Positions 34,479-42,334 of a stretch of 64,000 nucleotides of DNA are shown one piece after another (position 1 is the stretch's first letter; the number at the start of each line of letters is the position of its first letter). Source of the stretch: Nocardioides albertanoniae (GTDB lineage Bacteria > Actinomycetota > Actinomycetes > Propionibacteriales > Nocardioidaceae). The notes below the pieces were generated by a model. That model was not told where the DNA came from, did not search any database, and saw only the letters and a program-made list of their open reading frames with translations. The DNA lies in assembly GCF_006716315.1 (NCBI RefSeq), contig NZ_VFOV01000001.1, positions 2,620,501 to 2,684,500 of the forward strand, written 5' to 3'. The position numbers were made by a program, and so were the translations under genes.

Positions 34479-34484
34479 AGCATA
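34479..34484 (-). promoter_or_regulatory. -10 box for the riboswitch-gcvP transcript
   Basis: On the minus strand TATGCT lies directly between the terminator hairpin and the riboswitch, placing the transcription start near 34472. No strong -35 box is seen. Confidence 0.5.
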
Positions 34485-34487
34485 AAC

Positions 34488-34533
34488 GACTGGGCCCTGA
34501 GACCACGCGTCTGCGTGGCCCCAGGGCCCAGTC
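34488..34533 (-). terminator. Terminator after the distal merR gene
   Basis: GACTGGGCCCTG (34488-34499) pairs perfectly with CAGGGCCCAGTC (34522-34533), with an inner CCACGC/GCGTGG stem. It lies 10 bases after the merR stop and upstream of the gcvP promoter, so it separates the two transcripts. Confidence 0.75.
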
Positions 34534-34543
34534 TCAGCTCGGT

Positions 34544-35161
34544 TCAGCCCGCGTTGCGGGCGGCTCGCCTGGCGGCCAGCTCGTCGGACATGCTCGCGAC
34601 CTGCTCGCCGTCTTCGTCCGTACGCTCGCTCGGCAGCGCGGAGAGGGTGCCCTCGATCTCGCGCCACACTCCGCCGATGGCGATGCCGAAGACTCCCTGC
34701 CCACCCTGGAGGAGATCGATCACCTCGTCGTTGCTGGTGCACTCGTAGACCGAGGCACCGTCGCTCATCAGGGTGACGCGGGTGAGGTCGTCGGTGCCGC
34801 GCTCACGCAGGTGATGGACGGCCGCACGGATCTGCTGCAGCGAGATCCCGGCGTCGAGGAGACGCTTGATGACCTTGAGGATCAAGATGTCGCGGAATGA
34901 GTAGAGCCGCTGGGTGCCGGAGCCGGTCGCGCCGCGCACGCTCGGCTCGACCAGGCCGGTGCGGGCCCAGTAGTCGAGCTGGCGGTAGCTGATGCCGGCT
35001 GCGTTGCAGGCCGTCGGGCCGCGATAGCCGGTGTCGCTCGGCAGGGGCGAGACATCGTCGGTGAAGAGAAGGCCCTGCTCGTCGGCCTGCTCCGCCGCGC
35101 GATGCGCGTCGTCGGCGCCGTGGCCGGGCTTCTGCTCGTGGTCGAACACGATGTCCTCCAT
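34544..35161 (-). CDS. MerR family regulator (Rv1830-like)
   Basis: A 205-residue MerR protein with an N-terminal disordered part (about 1-45), the winged helix GPTACNAAGISYRQLDYWARTGLVEPSVRGATGSGTQRLYSFRDILILKVIKRLLDAGISLQQIRAAVHHL, and a C-terminal effector-like region. Its position after the DUF151 nuclease and FtsR-like genes matches Rv1830 of M. tuberculosis. A dyad CCCTCA-N9-TGAGGG lies 150 bases upstream, followed by a -10-like TTAGGG, so it may be controlled by its MerR neighbour or itself. A stem terminator follows. Confidence 0.85.
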   Translation of the reverse strand: MEDIVFDHEQKPGHGADDAHRAAEQADEQGLLFTDDVSPLPSDTGYRGPTACNAAGISYRQLDYWARTGLVEPSVRGATGSGTQRLYSFRDILILKVIKRLLDAGISLQQIRAAVHHLRERGTDDLTRVTLMSDGASVYECTSNDEVIDLLQGGQGVFGIAIGGVWREIEGTLSALPSERTDEDGEQVASMSDELAARRAARNAG

Positions 35162-35309
35162 CGTCTACTCCGTTGTGCGTAACTCCGCTCGGGGAATGAA
35201 CGGTGAGGCGGGGGGACCACATCGCTGGAGTTACAACAGAGACAACTACAAGGTAAGCGTCGCAAGGGCCCCGGTCAAAGAACCCCCTCCGGCGTGTCGC
35301 TGGCCCTAA

Positions 35310-35330
35310 CCCTCAGGTAGAACTTGAGGG
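35310..35330. promoter_or_regulatory. MerR-type dyad upstream of the distal merR
   Basis: CCCTCA (35310-35315) and TGAGGG (35325-35330) with a nine-base spacer. Read on the minus strand a TTAGGG -10 box follows at once, the usual layout for MerR control. The same dyad is found at 37145-37165 before garA. Confidence 0.6.
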
Positions 35331-35338
35331 TCCGAGTC

Positions 35339-35806
35339 TCAGTGTGACTCGAAGTCCTCCGGGGTGATCTCGTCGAGGAACTCACGGAACTTCTCGATCT
35401 CGTCCTCCTGCTCGGCGGGCACCGAGAGGCCGGCCTCGTCGAGCACCTCGTCGGAGACGACGATCTTCGTGCCCGTACGCAGTGCCAGCGCGATCGAGTC
35501 GGACGGCCGCGCACTCACCTCGATGCCGGAGGCGAAGACGAGGTTGGCGAAGAAGACGCGGTCCTCGACCGTCGTGATCTGCACCTCGCTCAGCTCGTTG
35601 CCGGTCGCCTCGACCACATCCTTGAGCAGGTCATGGGTCAGCGGCCTCGGCGGCACCACGCCCTGCTGGGCGAAGGCGATCGCAGTCGCCTCGACCGCAC
35701 CGATCCAGATGGGCAGGTATCGCTCCCCCGCCACCTCGCGCAGGAGCACGATCGGCTGATTGGAGGGCATCTCCACCCGGACTCCGAGCACATCGACCTC
35801 GCGCAT
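35339..35806 (-). CDS. Bifunctional nuclease family protein (DUF151)
   Basis: A 155-residue DUF151 protein. REVDVLGVRVEMPSNQPIVLLREVAGERYLPIWIGAVEATAIAFAQQGVVPPRPLTHDLL and the later FFANLVFASGIEVSARPSDSIALALRTG are diagnostic; plant and bacterial members have been reported to degrade DNA and RNA. TAGGGT lies eight bases before ATG 35806, so the gene may be leaderless. It sits between the two MerR genes as Rv1829 does in mycobacteria. Confidence 0.9.
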   Translation of the reverse strand: MREVDVLGVRVEMPSNQPIVLLREVAGERYLPIWIGAVEATAIAFAQQGVVPPRPLTHDLLKDVVEATGNELSEVQITTVEDRVFFANLVFASGIEVSARPSDSIALALRTGTKIVVSDEVLDEAGLSVPAEQEDEIEKFREFLDEITPEDFESH

Positions 35807-35871
35807 GTCATCCACCCTACCCGCCTCCGGGTGGCAGAAGCAGCCCGGCGGACCGATCGAGATCGTGTGGC

Positions 35872-36624
35872 TCAGCGCTCCCGCAGACCCGACTTCACCA
35901 AGGTGGCGTGCAGGCGCACCGCGAGAGACGCGATCTCGCTGCCGATCTCCTCGGCTCTGCCCTGCGCGCCCGCATTTCCCGGGCGGCGCAGCGGCGCCAC
36001 GATCTGCTCGATGAGCCCGACCTCACGGTCTGCCGCGGCCTTCACGCCACGCAGATGACGGGGCTCGATGCCGAATTCGGCCAGCTCTTTTGCCGTGCGC
36101 GCGATCGCCAGCGCGTCGGTGTCGTAATGACCGCTGCGCAGCGGCACGACGAGGGCCATCCGCTCGAGCTCGGTGAGCAGGTCGTCGTCGACCTCGGCCA
36201 CCTTGAGGAGCTCGCGCCGCGAGATCCGCATGTTGTCCGTACGCCGAAACGACTCAGCTCCGGGAGCGCCGTCGGGGGTCAGCGCGACCGTCGGGACGGT
36301 GGGCACCGTCGCCTCGATCTCCGGCGGCTCGAGGCCACGGTCGATCGCATCGAGGTGCTCGCCGATGACCTTCAACGGCAGATAGTGGTCGCGCTGCATC
36401 CGCAGGACGTAGCGCAGTCGTTCCACGTCACGCAGGGAGAACTTGCGGTAGCCCGCAGGGGTGCGCTCCGGCTTGATCAGGCCCTTGTCCTCGAGGAACC
36501 GGATCTTCGGGATGGTGACCGTCGGAAAGTCGGGACGCAGCTGGTCAAGGACCTGGCCGATGTTGAGCCGCTCCCCCGAGTCGCTGGCCGGCCGTTGAGG
36601 GTCGGGCATCGCGGCGGCGGCCAT
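35872..36624 (-). CDS. ftsR: MerR family regulator FtsR (Rv1828-like)
   Basis: A 250-residue MerR protein with the winged helix at about residues 20-90 (LNIGQVLDQLRPDFPTVTIPKIRFLEDKGLIKPERTPAGYRKFSLRDVERLRYVLRMQRD) and a second helical part that resembles another effector or dimer domain (about 130-245). The neighbour of garA in corynebacteria (FtsR) controls ftsZ, and Rv1828 is its mycobacterial counterpart; the name here rests on synteny and the fold. It lies two bases from the garA stop, so the two are cotranscribed. Confidence 0.8.
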   Translation of the reverse strand: MAAAAMPDPQRPASDSGERLNIGQVLDQLRPDFPTVTIPKIRFLEDKGLIKPERTPAGYRKFSLRDVERLRYVLRMQRDHYLPLKVIGEHLDAIDRGLEPPEIEATVPTVPTVALTPDGAPGAESFRRTDNMRISRRELLKVAEVDDDLLTELERMALVVPLRSGHYDTDALAIARTAKELAEFGIEPRHLRGVKAAADREVGLIEQIVAPLRRPGNAGAQGRAEEIGSEIASLAVRLHATLVKSGLRER

Positions 36625-36626
36625 GT

Positions 36627-37109
36627 CTAGGCGCTTTCGTGTCCGGCGTAGAAGACGAGACGGAACTTGCCGACCTGCACCTCGTCGCCGTCCTTGAGGA
36701 CGACCTTCTCGATGCGGTCGCGGTTGACGTAGGTGCCGTTGAGGCTGCCTCCGTCGGAGACCTCGAAGGTGTCACCGGTGCGCGCGAACGAGGCGTGGCG
36801 GCGAGAGACGGTGACGTCGTCGAGGAAGATGTCGCTGTCCGGGTGACGGCCGGCGACCACGGTGTCCTTGTCGAGCAGGAACCGGCTGCCGGAGCCGGGA
36901 CCACGCTGCACGACAAGCATGCCGTTGCCCCGCGGCAACGCCTCGACGGTGGCAGCCTCGACAGGGCTGAGCAGCCGGTCAGAGGTGTCGGCGTCGGCCC
37001 CGAGCTGGATCGTCGAGGTCTGCTCGGTCCCGGTCAGGCTTACGCCACACTGCGAGCAGAACCGTGCTTCGTCGGGGTTCTGGCTGCCGCAGGCGGGGCA
37101 CACGGACAT
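36627..37109 (-). CDS. garA: GarA/OdhI-type FHA protein with zinc ribbon
   Basis: A 160-residue protein. Residues 4-21 form a zinc ribbon (Cys4, Cys7, Cys18, Cys21); the FHA domain follows at about 64-155 with GRHPDSDIFLDDVTVSRRH (88-105) and GSLNGTYVNR (121-130) as the phosphothreonine-binding loops. GarA/OdhI binds and inhibits 2-oxoglutarate dehydrogenase and related enzymes until Ser/Thr kinases phosphorylate its N-terminal ETT motif. Here that stretch reads TEQTSTIQ (28-35), not ETT. GGAG precedes ATG 37109. Confidence 0.9.
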   Translation of the reverse strand: MSVCPACGSQNPDEARFCSQCGVSLTGTEQTSTIQLGADADTSDRLLSPVEAATVEALPRGNGMLVVQRGPGSGSRFLLDKDTVVAGRHPDSDIFLDDVTVSRRHASFARTGDTFEVSDGGSLNGTYVNRDRIEKVVLKDGDEVQVGKFRLVFYAGHESA

Positions 37110-37144
37110 TTCAAGCTCCAGGTTGATCGAGGGCCGGGCATACA

Positions 37145-37165
37145 CCCTCAAGTGAACGTTGAGGG
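37145..37165. promoter_or_regulatory. MerR-type dyad upstream of garA
   Basis: CCCTCA (37145-37150) and TGAGGG (37160-37165) with a nine-base spacer, centred 46 bases upstream of the garA start. A -10-like TGTATG lies just downstream on the minus strand. It shares its arms and spacing with the dyad at 35310. Confidence 0.65.
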
Positions 37166-37256
37166 ATGGTGTCTGAAACCTATCAGGTCCGCGGTTCGCG
37201 CGGTTGCCGACTCGGTACGTCCCGGCCCATGTTGTGGGTGGTGGCTGAGCAGGCGT

Positions 37257-37649
37257 CTACGCGTCGAGCGAGGCCTCGTAGGCAGCGGCGTCGAGGAGGC
37301 CGTCGACCTCACCACTGTCGGCCGGGACGACCTCGAAGAGCCAGCCGCCGCCGTAGGGGTCGTCGTTGACGAGCTCCGGGGTCGCGTCGAGCGATCCGTT
37401 GGCGGCGACGACCTCGCCGGAGATCGGCGCGTAGATGTCACTGACCGACTTGGTCGATTCCAGCTCACCACAGCTCTCGCCGGCCTTGATCGTGTCACCG
37501 ACGGCGGGCAGGGAGACGTAGACGATGTCGCCCAGAGCGTCCTGGGCGAAGCTGGTGATGCCGACTCGCACGGAGCCGTCGGTCTCGCCGGGGTTGCGAA
37601 GCCACTCGTGCTCGCTGGTGTACTTCAGGTCCTCGGGATACACGTGCAT
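37257..37649 (-). CDS. gcvH: Glycine cleavage system H protein
   Basis: A 130-residue lipoyl carrier. Lys67 in GELESTKSVSDIYAP is the lipoylation site; LKYTSEHEWLR at the start and NDDPYGGGWLFEVVP near the end are typical. It shuttles the aminomethyl group between GcvP and the T and L proteins. It stands upstream of garA on the same strand, matching Rv1826. It is separated from garA by 147 bases containing the MerR-type dyad. Confidence 0.95.
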   Translation of the reverse strand: MHVYPEDLKYTSEHEWLRNPGETDGSVRVGITSFAQDALGDIVYVSLPAVGDTIKAGESCGELESTKSVSDIYAPISGEVVAANGSLDATPELVNDDPYGGGWLFEVVPADSGEVDGLLDAAAYEASLDA

Positions 37650-37734
37650 CTCCTCTTCAGGCGTGCTGGTCGGGACCGAGGATCCACCCTCGATCCGGTT
37701 GACGAAACCCTACTGCGCCGCACCGACAGATCGC

Positions 37735-39303
37735 TCAGTGGGACACGGTGTGGGTCGACTCGATGTCGATCTTCTCGCGCGACTTCACCTTGACGTCGGC
37801 TCCCTGGTCCTCGAGCTGGTCCCGCGGGCCCTGGTAGAAGTCGATGGCACCGGACAGCGTGTCGGGCGGCCCGATGACATGGAGGCGGTACGGCGGACTG
37901 ACCAGCTCGCCACCGACGTCGAGACCGGGGTCGGGCTGGCTCACCTCGATCGAGGACGAGGCGACCAGGCGGACGGCCTCGCCGTCGGCACCCTCGATCT
38001 CCATCGCCTCGGCACCGCTCGTACGCAGCTCCTCGATGAGGTCGAGCAGTGCGGTCAGGCGCAGCGGGTCGCTGCCGGGCTCGATCTCGATCGTGATGCC
38101 CGGGCCGCTGACCGGGACCGTCCCTGCGATCACCTTGAGGGTGTCGACCTGCTCCTCGGCGCGCTGGAGAGCGGTCTGCTGCTGCAGGGTCTGGTCCTCG
38201 AGCTCGTCGCGCGTGCTCTCCAGATCCTCGATCTGCTCCTGGGCCTTCTGGGTCGTGCCGGCGAGGCCGGAGAGGATGTCGATCAGCTCCTGCTCGCGCA
38301 GACCTGCGTACGTCGAGTCCTCGGTGTTCGTCTGGACCTGCACGACCGCGGCGTACCCGAGCACGCACAGCAGCACCGCCACGGCCACCTGTCCGCGCCG
38401 GAAGTGCGATAGGGCGTCGAAGAGGCGAGCACGGCCGACCAACGGCTCGTCGTCGTCCTCAGGCTCCGACGGCTGGGCTGCTTCTGCCTCTTCTGCCGGC
38501 TTGGCTTCCTCGGTGGGCTCGGCCTCGTCCACGAGCCCGGCCTCGTCGGTCGGCTCGGTGTCGATTGCGTCGGTTGCCTCAGCGTCGGTCGCCTCAGCGT
38601 CGGTCGGTTCGGCTTCGGTGGATACGGGATCGGGGGTTGTCGCAGCCGACGAAGCGGACTCGTTCGGCTCGTCGTCAGGCTCGTCATCCGGGGTGACCTC
38701 GGCCTCTGCCGACTCCCCCGGACCTTCGTCGGGCTCGTCCGCATCGGTGGCCGCGTCCTCGTCCGAGTCGTCGGCCTCGGTCGCGGCGGCAGAGCTCTCC
38801 GGCTCCTCGTCGACCTCGTGAGGCTCTTCGGCCTCGACCGGCTCGGGTTCGTCCGTGGCCTCCGCCAGCTCTGGATCAGCCTCGTCGCCGGCGTCGTCCG
38901 ACGGCTCCACCGCAGCCTCGTCGGCCTCGACCTGCTCGGGTTCATCCGCGGCCTCCGCGACCTCGGGATCAGCCTCGTCGCCGGCGTCGACCGACGGCTC
39001 GTCCGCAGCCTCGTCCGGGCCCTCCTCAGCGGGCACGTCAGCAGCCTCCGTCTCGGAGACGTCGCTCTCCCCCGCGTCCTCGGAGTCGTCTTCGTCCACA
39101 TCGGCGGCGTCGACCGTCTCGGCGGCATCCTCGTCGGCCTCGTGGCCTGCATCCGCCTCGGCCGCGAGCTCCTCGCCGTCAGCCGCACCAGCCGAGGACG
39201 TAGCGACCTCGGGCTCGTCTGCGTCGTCGGGCGCTGTTGCTTCCGGCTCCTCGGCGACGATCTCTTCGTCGACCTCGGCTGCCTTCTTCTTCCGCTCACG
39301 CAT
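37735..39303 (-). CDS. DUF881 protein with a long acidic N-terminal region
   Basis: A 522-residue protein in three parts. Residues about 8-270 are very rich in Glu, Asp, Ala and Pro, with repeated blocks such as DEADPE and TDAEATDA. One membrane helix follows (about 285-305, VAVAVLLCVLGYAAVV), then a coiled coil and the DUF881 domain (about 310-522). DUF881 proteins sit in the membrane with the domain outside. Typical members are 230-320 residues, so the acidic part is an extra. It overlaps the sbp gene by eight bases. Confidence 0.85.
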   Translation of the reverse strand: MRERKKKAAEVDEEIVAEEPEATAPDDADEPEVATSSAGAADGEELAAEADAGHEADEDAAETVDAADVDEDDSEDAGESDVSETEAADVPAEEGPDEAADEPSVDAGDEADPEVAEAADEPEQVEADEAAVEPSDDAGDEADPELAEATDEPEPVEAEEPHEVDEEPESSAAATEADDSDEDAATDADEPDEGPGESAEAEVTPDDEPDDEPNESASSAATTPDPVSTEAEPTDAEATDAEATDAIDTEPTDEAGLVDEAEPTEEAKPAEEAEAAQPSEPEDDDEPLVGRARLFDALSHFRRGQVAVAVLLCVLGYAAVVQVQTNTEDSTYAGLREQELIDILSGLAGTTQKAQEQIEDLESTRDELEDQTLQQQTALQRAEEQVDTLKVIAGTVPVSGPGITIEIEPGSDPLRLTALLDLIEELRTSGAEAMEIEGADGEAVRLVASSSIEVSQPDPGLDVGGELVSPPYRLHVIGPPDTLSGAIDFYQGPRDQLEDQGADVKVKSREKIDIESTHTVSH

Positions 39304-39628
39304 GGAAGATGTGCCTCCGGATGGCTGCGACGTTGGTGAAGATACGGATGCCGAGCACGACGATGACGCCGGTCGAGAGCTGGCCGCCGACGCCGAGACG
39401 GTCACCGAGGTAGACGATGCCGGCGGCGATGAAGACGTTGCTGATGAAGGAGACGACGAAGACCTTGTCGTCGAAGATGCCGTCCATGAACGCGCGCAAC
39501 GCTCCGAAGACCGCGTCCAGCGCCGCAACGACGGCGATCGGGAGATAAGGCGCGAGGCCGACGGGCACCTCGGGCTGGAAGAACAGTCCCAGCACGATGC
39601 CGATCACTAGGCCGATGACGGCGATCAT
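39296..39628 (-). CDS. sbp: Small basic protein (DUF1290)
   Basis: A 110-residue membrane protein with three helices; MIAVIGLVIGIVLGLFFQPEVP, AVVAALDAVFGALRAFMDGIFDDKVFVVSFISN and VIVVLGIRIFTNVAAIRR match the DUF1290 small basic protein. In many Gram-positives it lies between two DUF881 genes or near division genes. It overlaps both neighbours (eight and four bases), so the three proteins probably form a unit in the membrane. No activity is known. Confidence 0.9.
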   Translation of the reverse strand: MIAVIGLVIGIVLGLFFQPEVPVGLAPYLPIAVVAALDAVFGALRAFMDGIFDDKVFVVSFISNVFIAAGIVYLGDRLGVGGQLSTGVIVVLGIRIFTNVAAIRRHIFHA

Positions 39629-40530
39629 TCTTCGCGGTCCCCTTCGGTGTTGTCAGTGGGCTTCTTGGAGCGCTCGTCGCCCTTGGCGTCGAGGTAGGTC
39701 AGCTCCAGCAGATCAGGTGGTGCGGCAGGGAGGGTGAGCCGGTCGATGTTCTCCACGTCGTAGGGCATCCCGTACTCCTGCGTGGTGGTGTGGATCATCA
39801 CGCCGGAGATCGTCTCCGCGAAGCGTGCCGACAGCGTACGCGTGTCGCCGATCGCCGACACCTCGTAGGGCGGCGAGAGCGAGACGTCGTTCATCCGCAG
39901 CGTCGACCCGGAGGTGATCACACCGCTTCGCGGGGTCACCCGCTGCCCGTCGACGGAGACCGCGCTGGCGCCGGCCTCCCACAGACCGTTGACGATCACG
40001 GCGAGGTCGTAGTCACGCACGGTGCCGCCTTCGCTGCCGTCGGAGGCGTTGTCGATCGTGATCCTGATGCCCGATCCGGTCACCGGGGCGAACCCGGTGC
40101 GCTCGCCGGTCGCGGCGGCGTTGGCCGAGGTGCGCTCTGCCCGCTCGTCGAGCGAGCTCAGCGCCGCCTCACGCTTCTGGGTGTCGTCGCGGAGCTCGGA
40201 GATCTCCCGGTGGAGATCGGCGATGCCGGCCTGGCGCTGCTCGATGCGGTCGATCAGCACCTGCCGGCTCGTCTGGCGTACGTCCTCGTTGCGCGAGGTC
40301 TGCACGGCCGCGGTCGTGGCGAGCAGCGCGAACAGGCCCACGACCACCATCGCGCGAAAGCCGGGGCGACGCCGGCGGACGGGCTCCTCGCCGGCAGGGT
40401 CGCGGCGATGCGCAGCGGCCTTGTAGTCGGAGTCGATCGACTGGTCGGTGATGCGGTCCAGGAGCGGCTTGGTGACGTAGGCGCGCAGGTCGTCAGAGGC
40501 AGGGAGCCGGTCAGGCACGTGTCGAGCCAC
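39625..40530 (-). CDS. DUF881 membrane protein
   Basis: A 301-residue protein with a short cytosolic N terminus, one membrane helix (about residues 59-77, MVVVGLFALLATTAAVQ), a coiled coil (about 85-125) and the DUF881 domain (about 130-285). GTG 40530 follows GAAGAAGG. It overlaps the sbp gene and the CDP-alcohol phosphatidyltransferase-like gene. The set DUF881 - DUF1290 - DUF881 is conserved across actinobacteria (Rv1823-Rv1825). Function is unknown; an envelope or division role is inferred. Confidence 0.85.
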   Translation of the reverse strand: MARHVPDRLPASDDLRAYVTKPLLDRITDQSIDSDYKAAAHRRDPAGEEPVRRRRPGFRAMVVVGLFALLATTAAVQTSRNEDVRQTSRQVLIDRIEQRQAGIADLHREISELRDDTQKREAALSSLDERAERTSANAAATGERTGFAPVTGSGIRITIDNASDGSEGGTVRDYDLAVIVNGLWEAGASAVSVDGQRVTPRSGVITSGSTLRMNDVSLSPPYEVSAIGDTRTLSARFAETISGVMIHTTTQEYGMPYDVENIDRLTLPAAPPDLLELTYLDAKGDERSKKPTDNTEGDREE

Positions 40531-41239
40531 CCTTCTTCTCCAGCGGCGGTGTCGTGGCCATCAGACGGCGCACCTCCTGGGCATAGAGCACGAGGCTCCA
40601 CCACAGCAGCACGATCCCCCACAGAGCGAGCGCCCAGCCGAACGCCTGCGCCAGCTGGAGCTTCACGCTCGGCTCCAGACCCAGGTCGAGGACCGCCGGG
40701 ATGTCATGGCTGATGTAGAGCAGCGGGAACGAGGCCAGCAGGAAGAAGGCACCCACCTTGCCCAGCAGATGCACCGGCAGCGTACGCACCCCGCGGCTGC
40801 GCAGCAGCGGCACGAGCCCGAGCAGGGCGACGAGCCGCAACGGCACCAGCAGCGCGATCAGCCACGGGATCACCTCGACCTGCCACAGCGCGAACGTCGC
40901 CGCCAGGATCAAGACGTTGTTGGCGGCGACGTCGAGGATCTCTGCCGAGCGAGATCGGTCCAGCTGCTTGCGCCTCAGCCAGCTGTCGAGCAGGTCGGTG
41001 ACCACCGCCAGCCCGAACGCCGCCAGCGCGATCACGTCGTCCTCGGCGATCATCACCGCCCACAGCACGACCGGCGCGTAGAGGAGGCGCAGGATGCTCA
41101 GCAGCTTGCCGAGCACCGGCTGGGTTCGGCCCGCCGAACCCAGCGGTCGCTGCGACGATCCCCGGCCCTGTTGCAGGCGGGGATCACCGGATCGACGGTT
41201 GGGCATCTGCAGGCTCTCCTCGGTCACCAGACGCGGCAC
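40511..41239 (-). CDS. CDP-alcohol phosphatidyltransferase-like protein, degraded motif
   Basis: A 242-residue membrane protein with about six helices. It is placed and folded like PgsA2-type enzymes (Rv1822), but the active-site motif D-xx-D-G-xx-A-R ... G-xxx-D-xxx-D reads DLLDSWLRR ... AEILDVAAN: the Gly becomes Ser, the Ala becomes Arg, the second Gly becomes Ala, and the last Asp, the catalytic base, becomes Asn. I checked this on the DNA. It may be inactive or changed. TAGGGT lies eight bases before GTG 41239, so this start may be leaderless; ATG 41206 with AGGAG is an alternative. Confidence 0.75.
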   Translation of the reverse strand: MPRLVTEESLQMPNRRSGDPRLQQGRGSSQRPLGSAGRTQPVLGKLLSILRLLYAPVVLWAVMIAEDDVIALAAFGLAVVTDLLDSWLRRKQLDRSRSAEILDVAANNVLILAATFALWQVEVIPWLIALLVPLRLVALLGLVPLLRSRGVRTLPVHLLGKVGAFFLLASFPLLYISHDIPAVLDLGLEPSVKLQLAQAFGWALALWGIVLLWWSLVLYAQEVRRLMATTPPLEKKGGSTRA

Positions 41240-41275
41240 GGACCAAACCCTAGTGGACGGGAGTCACTAAACCTG

Positions 41276-42334
41276 TCACTCGGTAGTCTGGACGTCGTCG
41301 GCGTGGGCTGCGTCGCGGATCTCGCCGACCAGCTCCTCGATGACATCCTCCAAGGTTGCCAGCCCGATGGTGCTGCCGTCGTGGTCGACCACCCTGGCCA
41401 GATGCGCTCCGCGACGCTGCAGCGTCTCGAGCGCCTCGTGGAGGGCGTCGTCGGGCGTGACCGTCGCGAACGGCCGGATCCACTTGTTCTGCACCGGCTG
41501 CCTGCGGCGTACGTCGTCGGGCTCGAGCACGTCCTTGATGTGCAGGTATCCGACCACCTCACCGCCCTCGTCGGCGACCGGGAAGCGGCTGTAGCCCGTG
41601 GTGGCGCAGACCGCCTCGATGTCGGCGCTGGAGGCGCCCCGCGGCACGATCGTCCAGCTGTCGATCGGGATGGTCACCTTGGCGACCGTCTTCTCGGTGA
41701 AGCCGAGCGCGCCGGCCAGGCGGCCGTACTCGTCCTCCTCGAGCAGGCCCTCGCCGCGTGACTCCTCGACCATCGCCGCCACCTCGGCGCGGGTGAACGC
41801 GGAGCTCACCTCGTCCTTCGGCTCGATCCCGAGCGCACGCACGCACACGTTGGCGACGTAGTTGAATGCGACGATCAGCGGGCGCAGCACGTAGACGACC
41901 GCGTAGATCGCCGGGCCCAGCACCAGGGCGGCCTTGTCGGGGCCGGCCAGAGCGATGTTCTTCGGCACCATCTCACCGATCACCACGTGCAGGAAGGTGA
42001 CCACGAGCATGGCGATCACGAACGCGACCGGGTGATGGAACGCCTCGGGCAGGCCGACCACGTCGAACCCGGGCTCGAGCAGGTGCGCGAGCGCCGGCTC
42101 GGTGATCGCCAGCAGCAGCACCGAGCACACCGTGATGCCCAGCTGGGCACCGGCCATCATCAGGCTGATGTTCTCCATCGCCCGCAGGGTGATCTTCGCC
42201 AGCTGCGACCCGGACTGTGCGGCCGGCTCGATCTGGCTGCGTCGGGCCGAGACCAGTGCGAACTCGGAACCCACGAAGAAGCCGTTGCCGAGCAGCAGCA
42301 CCAGGCCGAGCACCAGACCCATCGTCGTGCTCAT
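41276..42334 (-). CDS. CNNM/CorC-type transporter protein (DUF21-CBS)
   Basis: A 352-residue protein: a DUF21 membrane domain (about residues 1-180, three to four helices, with GEMVPKNIALAGPDKAAL), then two CBS domains (about 205-330). It lacks the C-terminal CorC_HlyC domain that its neighbour has. Members are linked to Mg2+ or Co2+ export and often misnamed hemolysins. Its ATG overlaps the stop of the upstream paralogue by four bases, so the two probably work as a pair. Confidence 0.85.
   Translation of the reverse strand: MSTTMGLVLGLVLLLGNGFFVGSEFALVSARRSQIEPAAQSGSQLAKITLRAMENISLMMAGAQLGITVCSVLLLAITEPALAHLLEPGFDVVGLPEAFHHPVAFVIAMLVVTFLHVVIGEMVPKNIALAGPDKAALVLGPAIYAVVYVLRPLIVAFNYVANVCVRALGIEPKDEVSSAFTRAEVAAMVEESRGEGLLEEDEYGRLAGALGFTEKTVAKVTIPIDSWTIVPRGASSADIEAVCATTGYSRFPVADEGGEVVGYLHIKDVLEPDDVRRRQPVQNKWIRPFATVTPDDALHEALETLQRRGAHLARVVDHDGSTIGLATLEDVIEELVGEIRDAAHADDVQTTE

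Noticed and set aside
38470..39303. Repeated DNA in the DUF881 gene as an inserted element
   Set aside because: The repeats are in frame, encode acidic residues and lack terminal repeats or target duplications.
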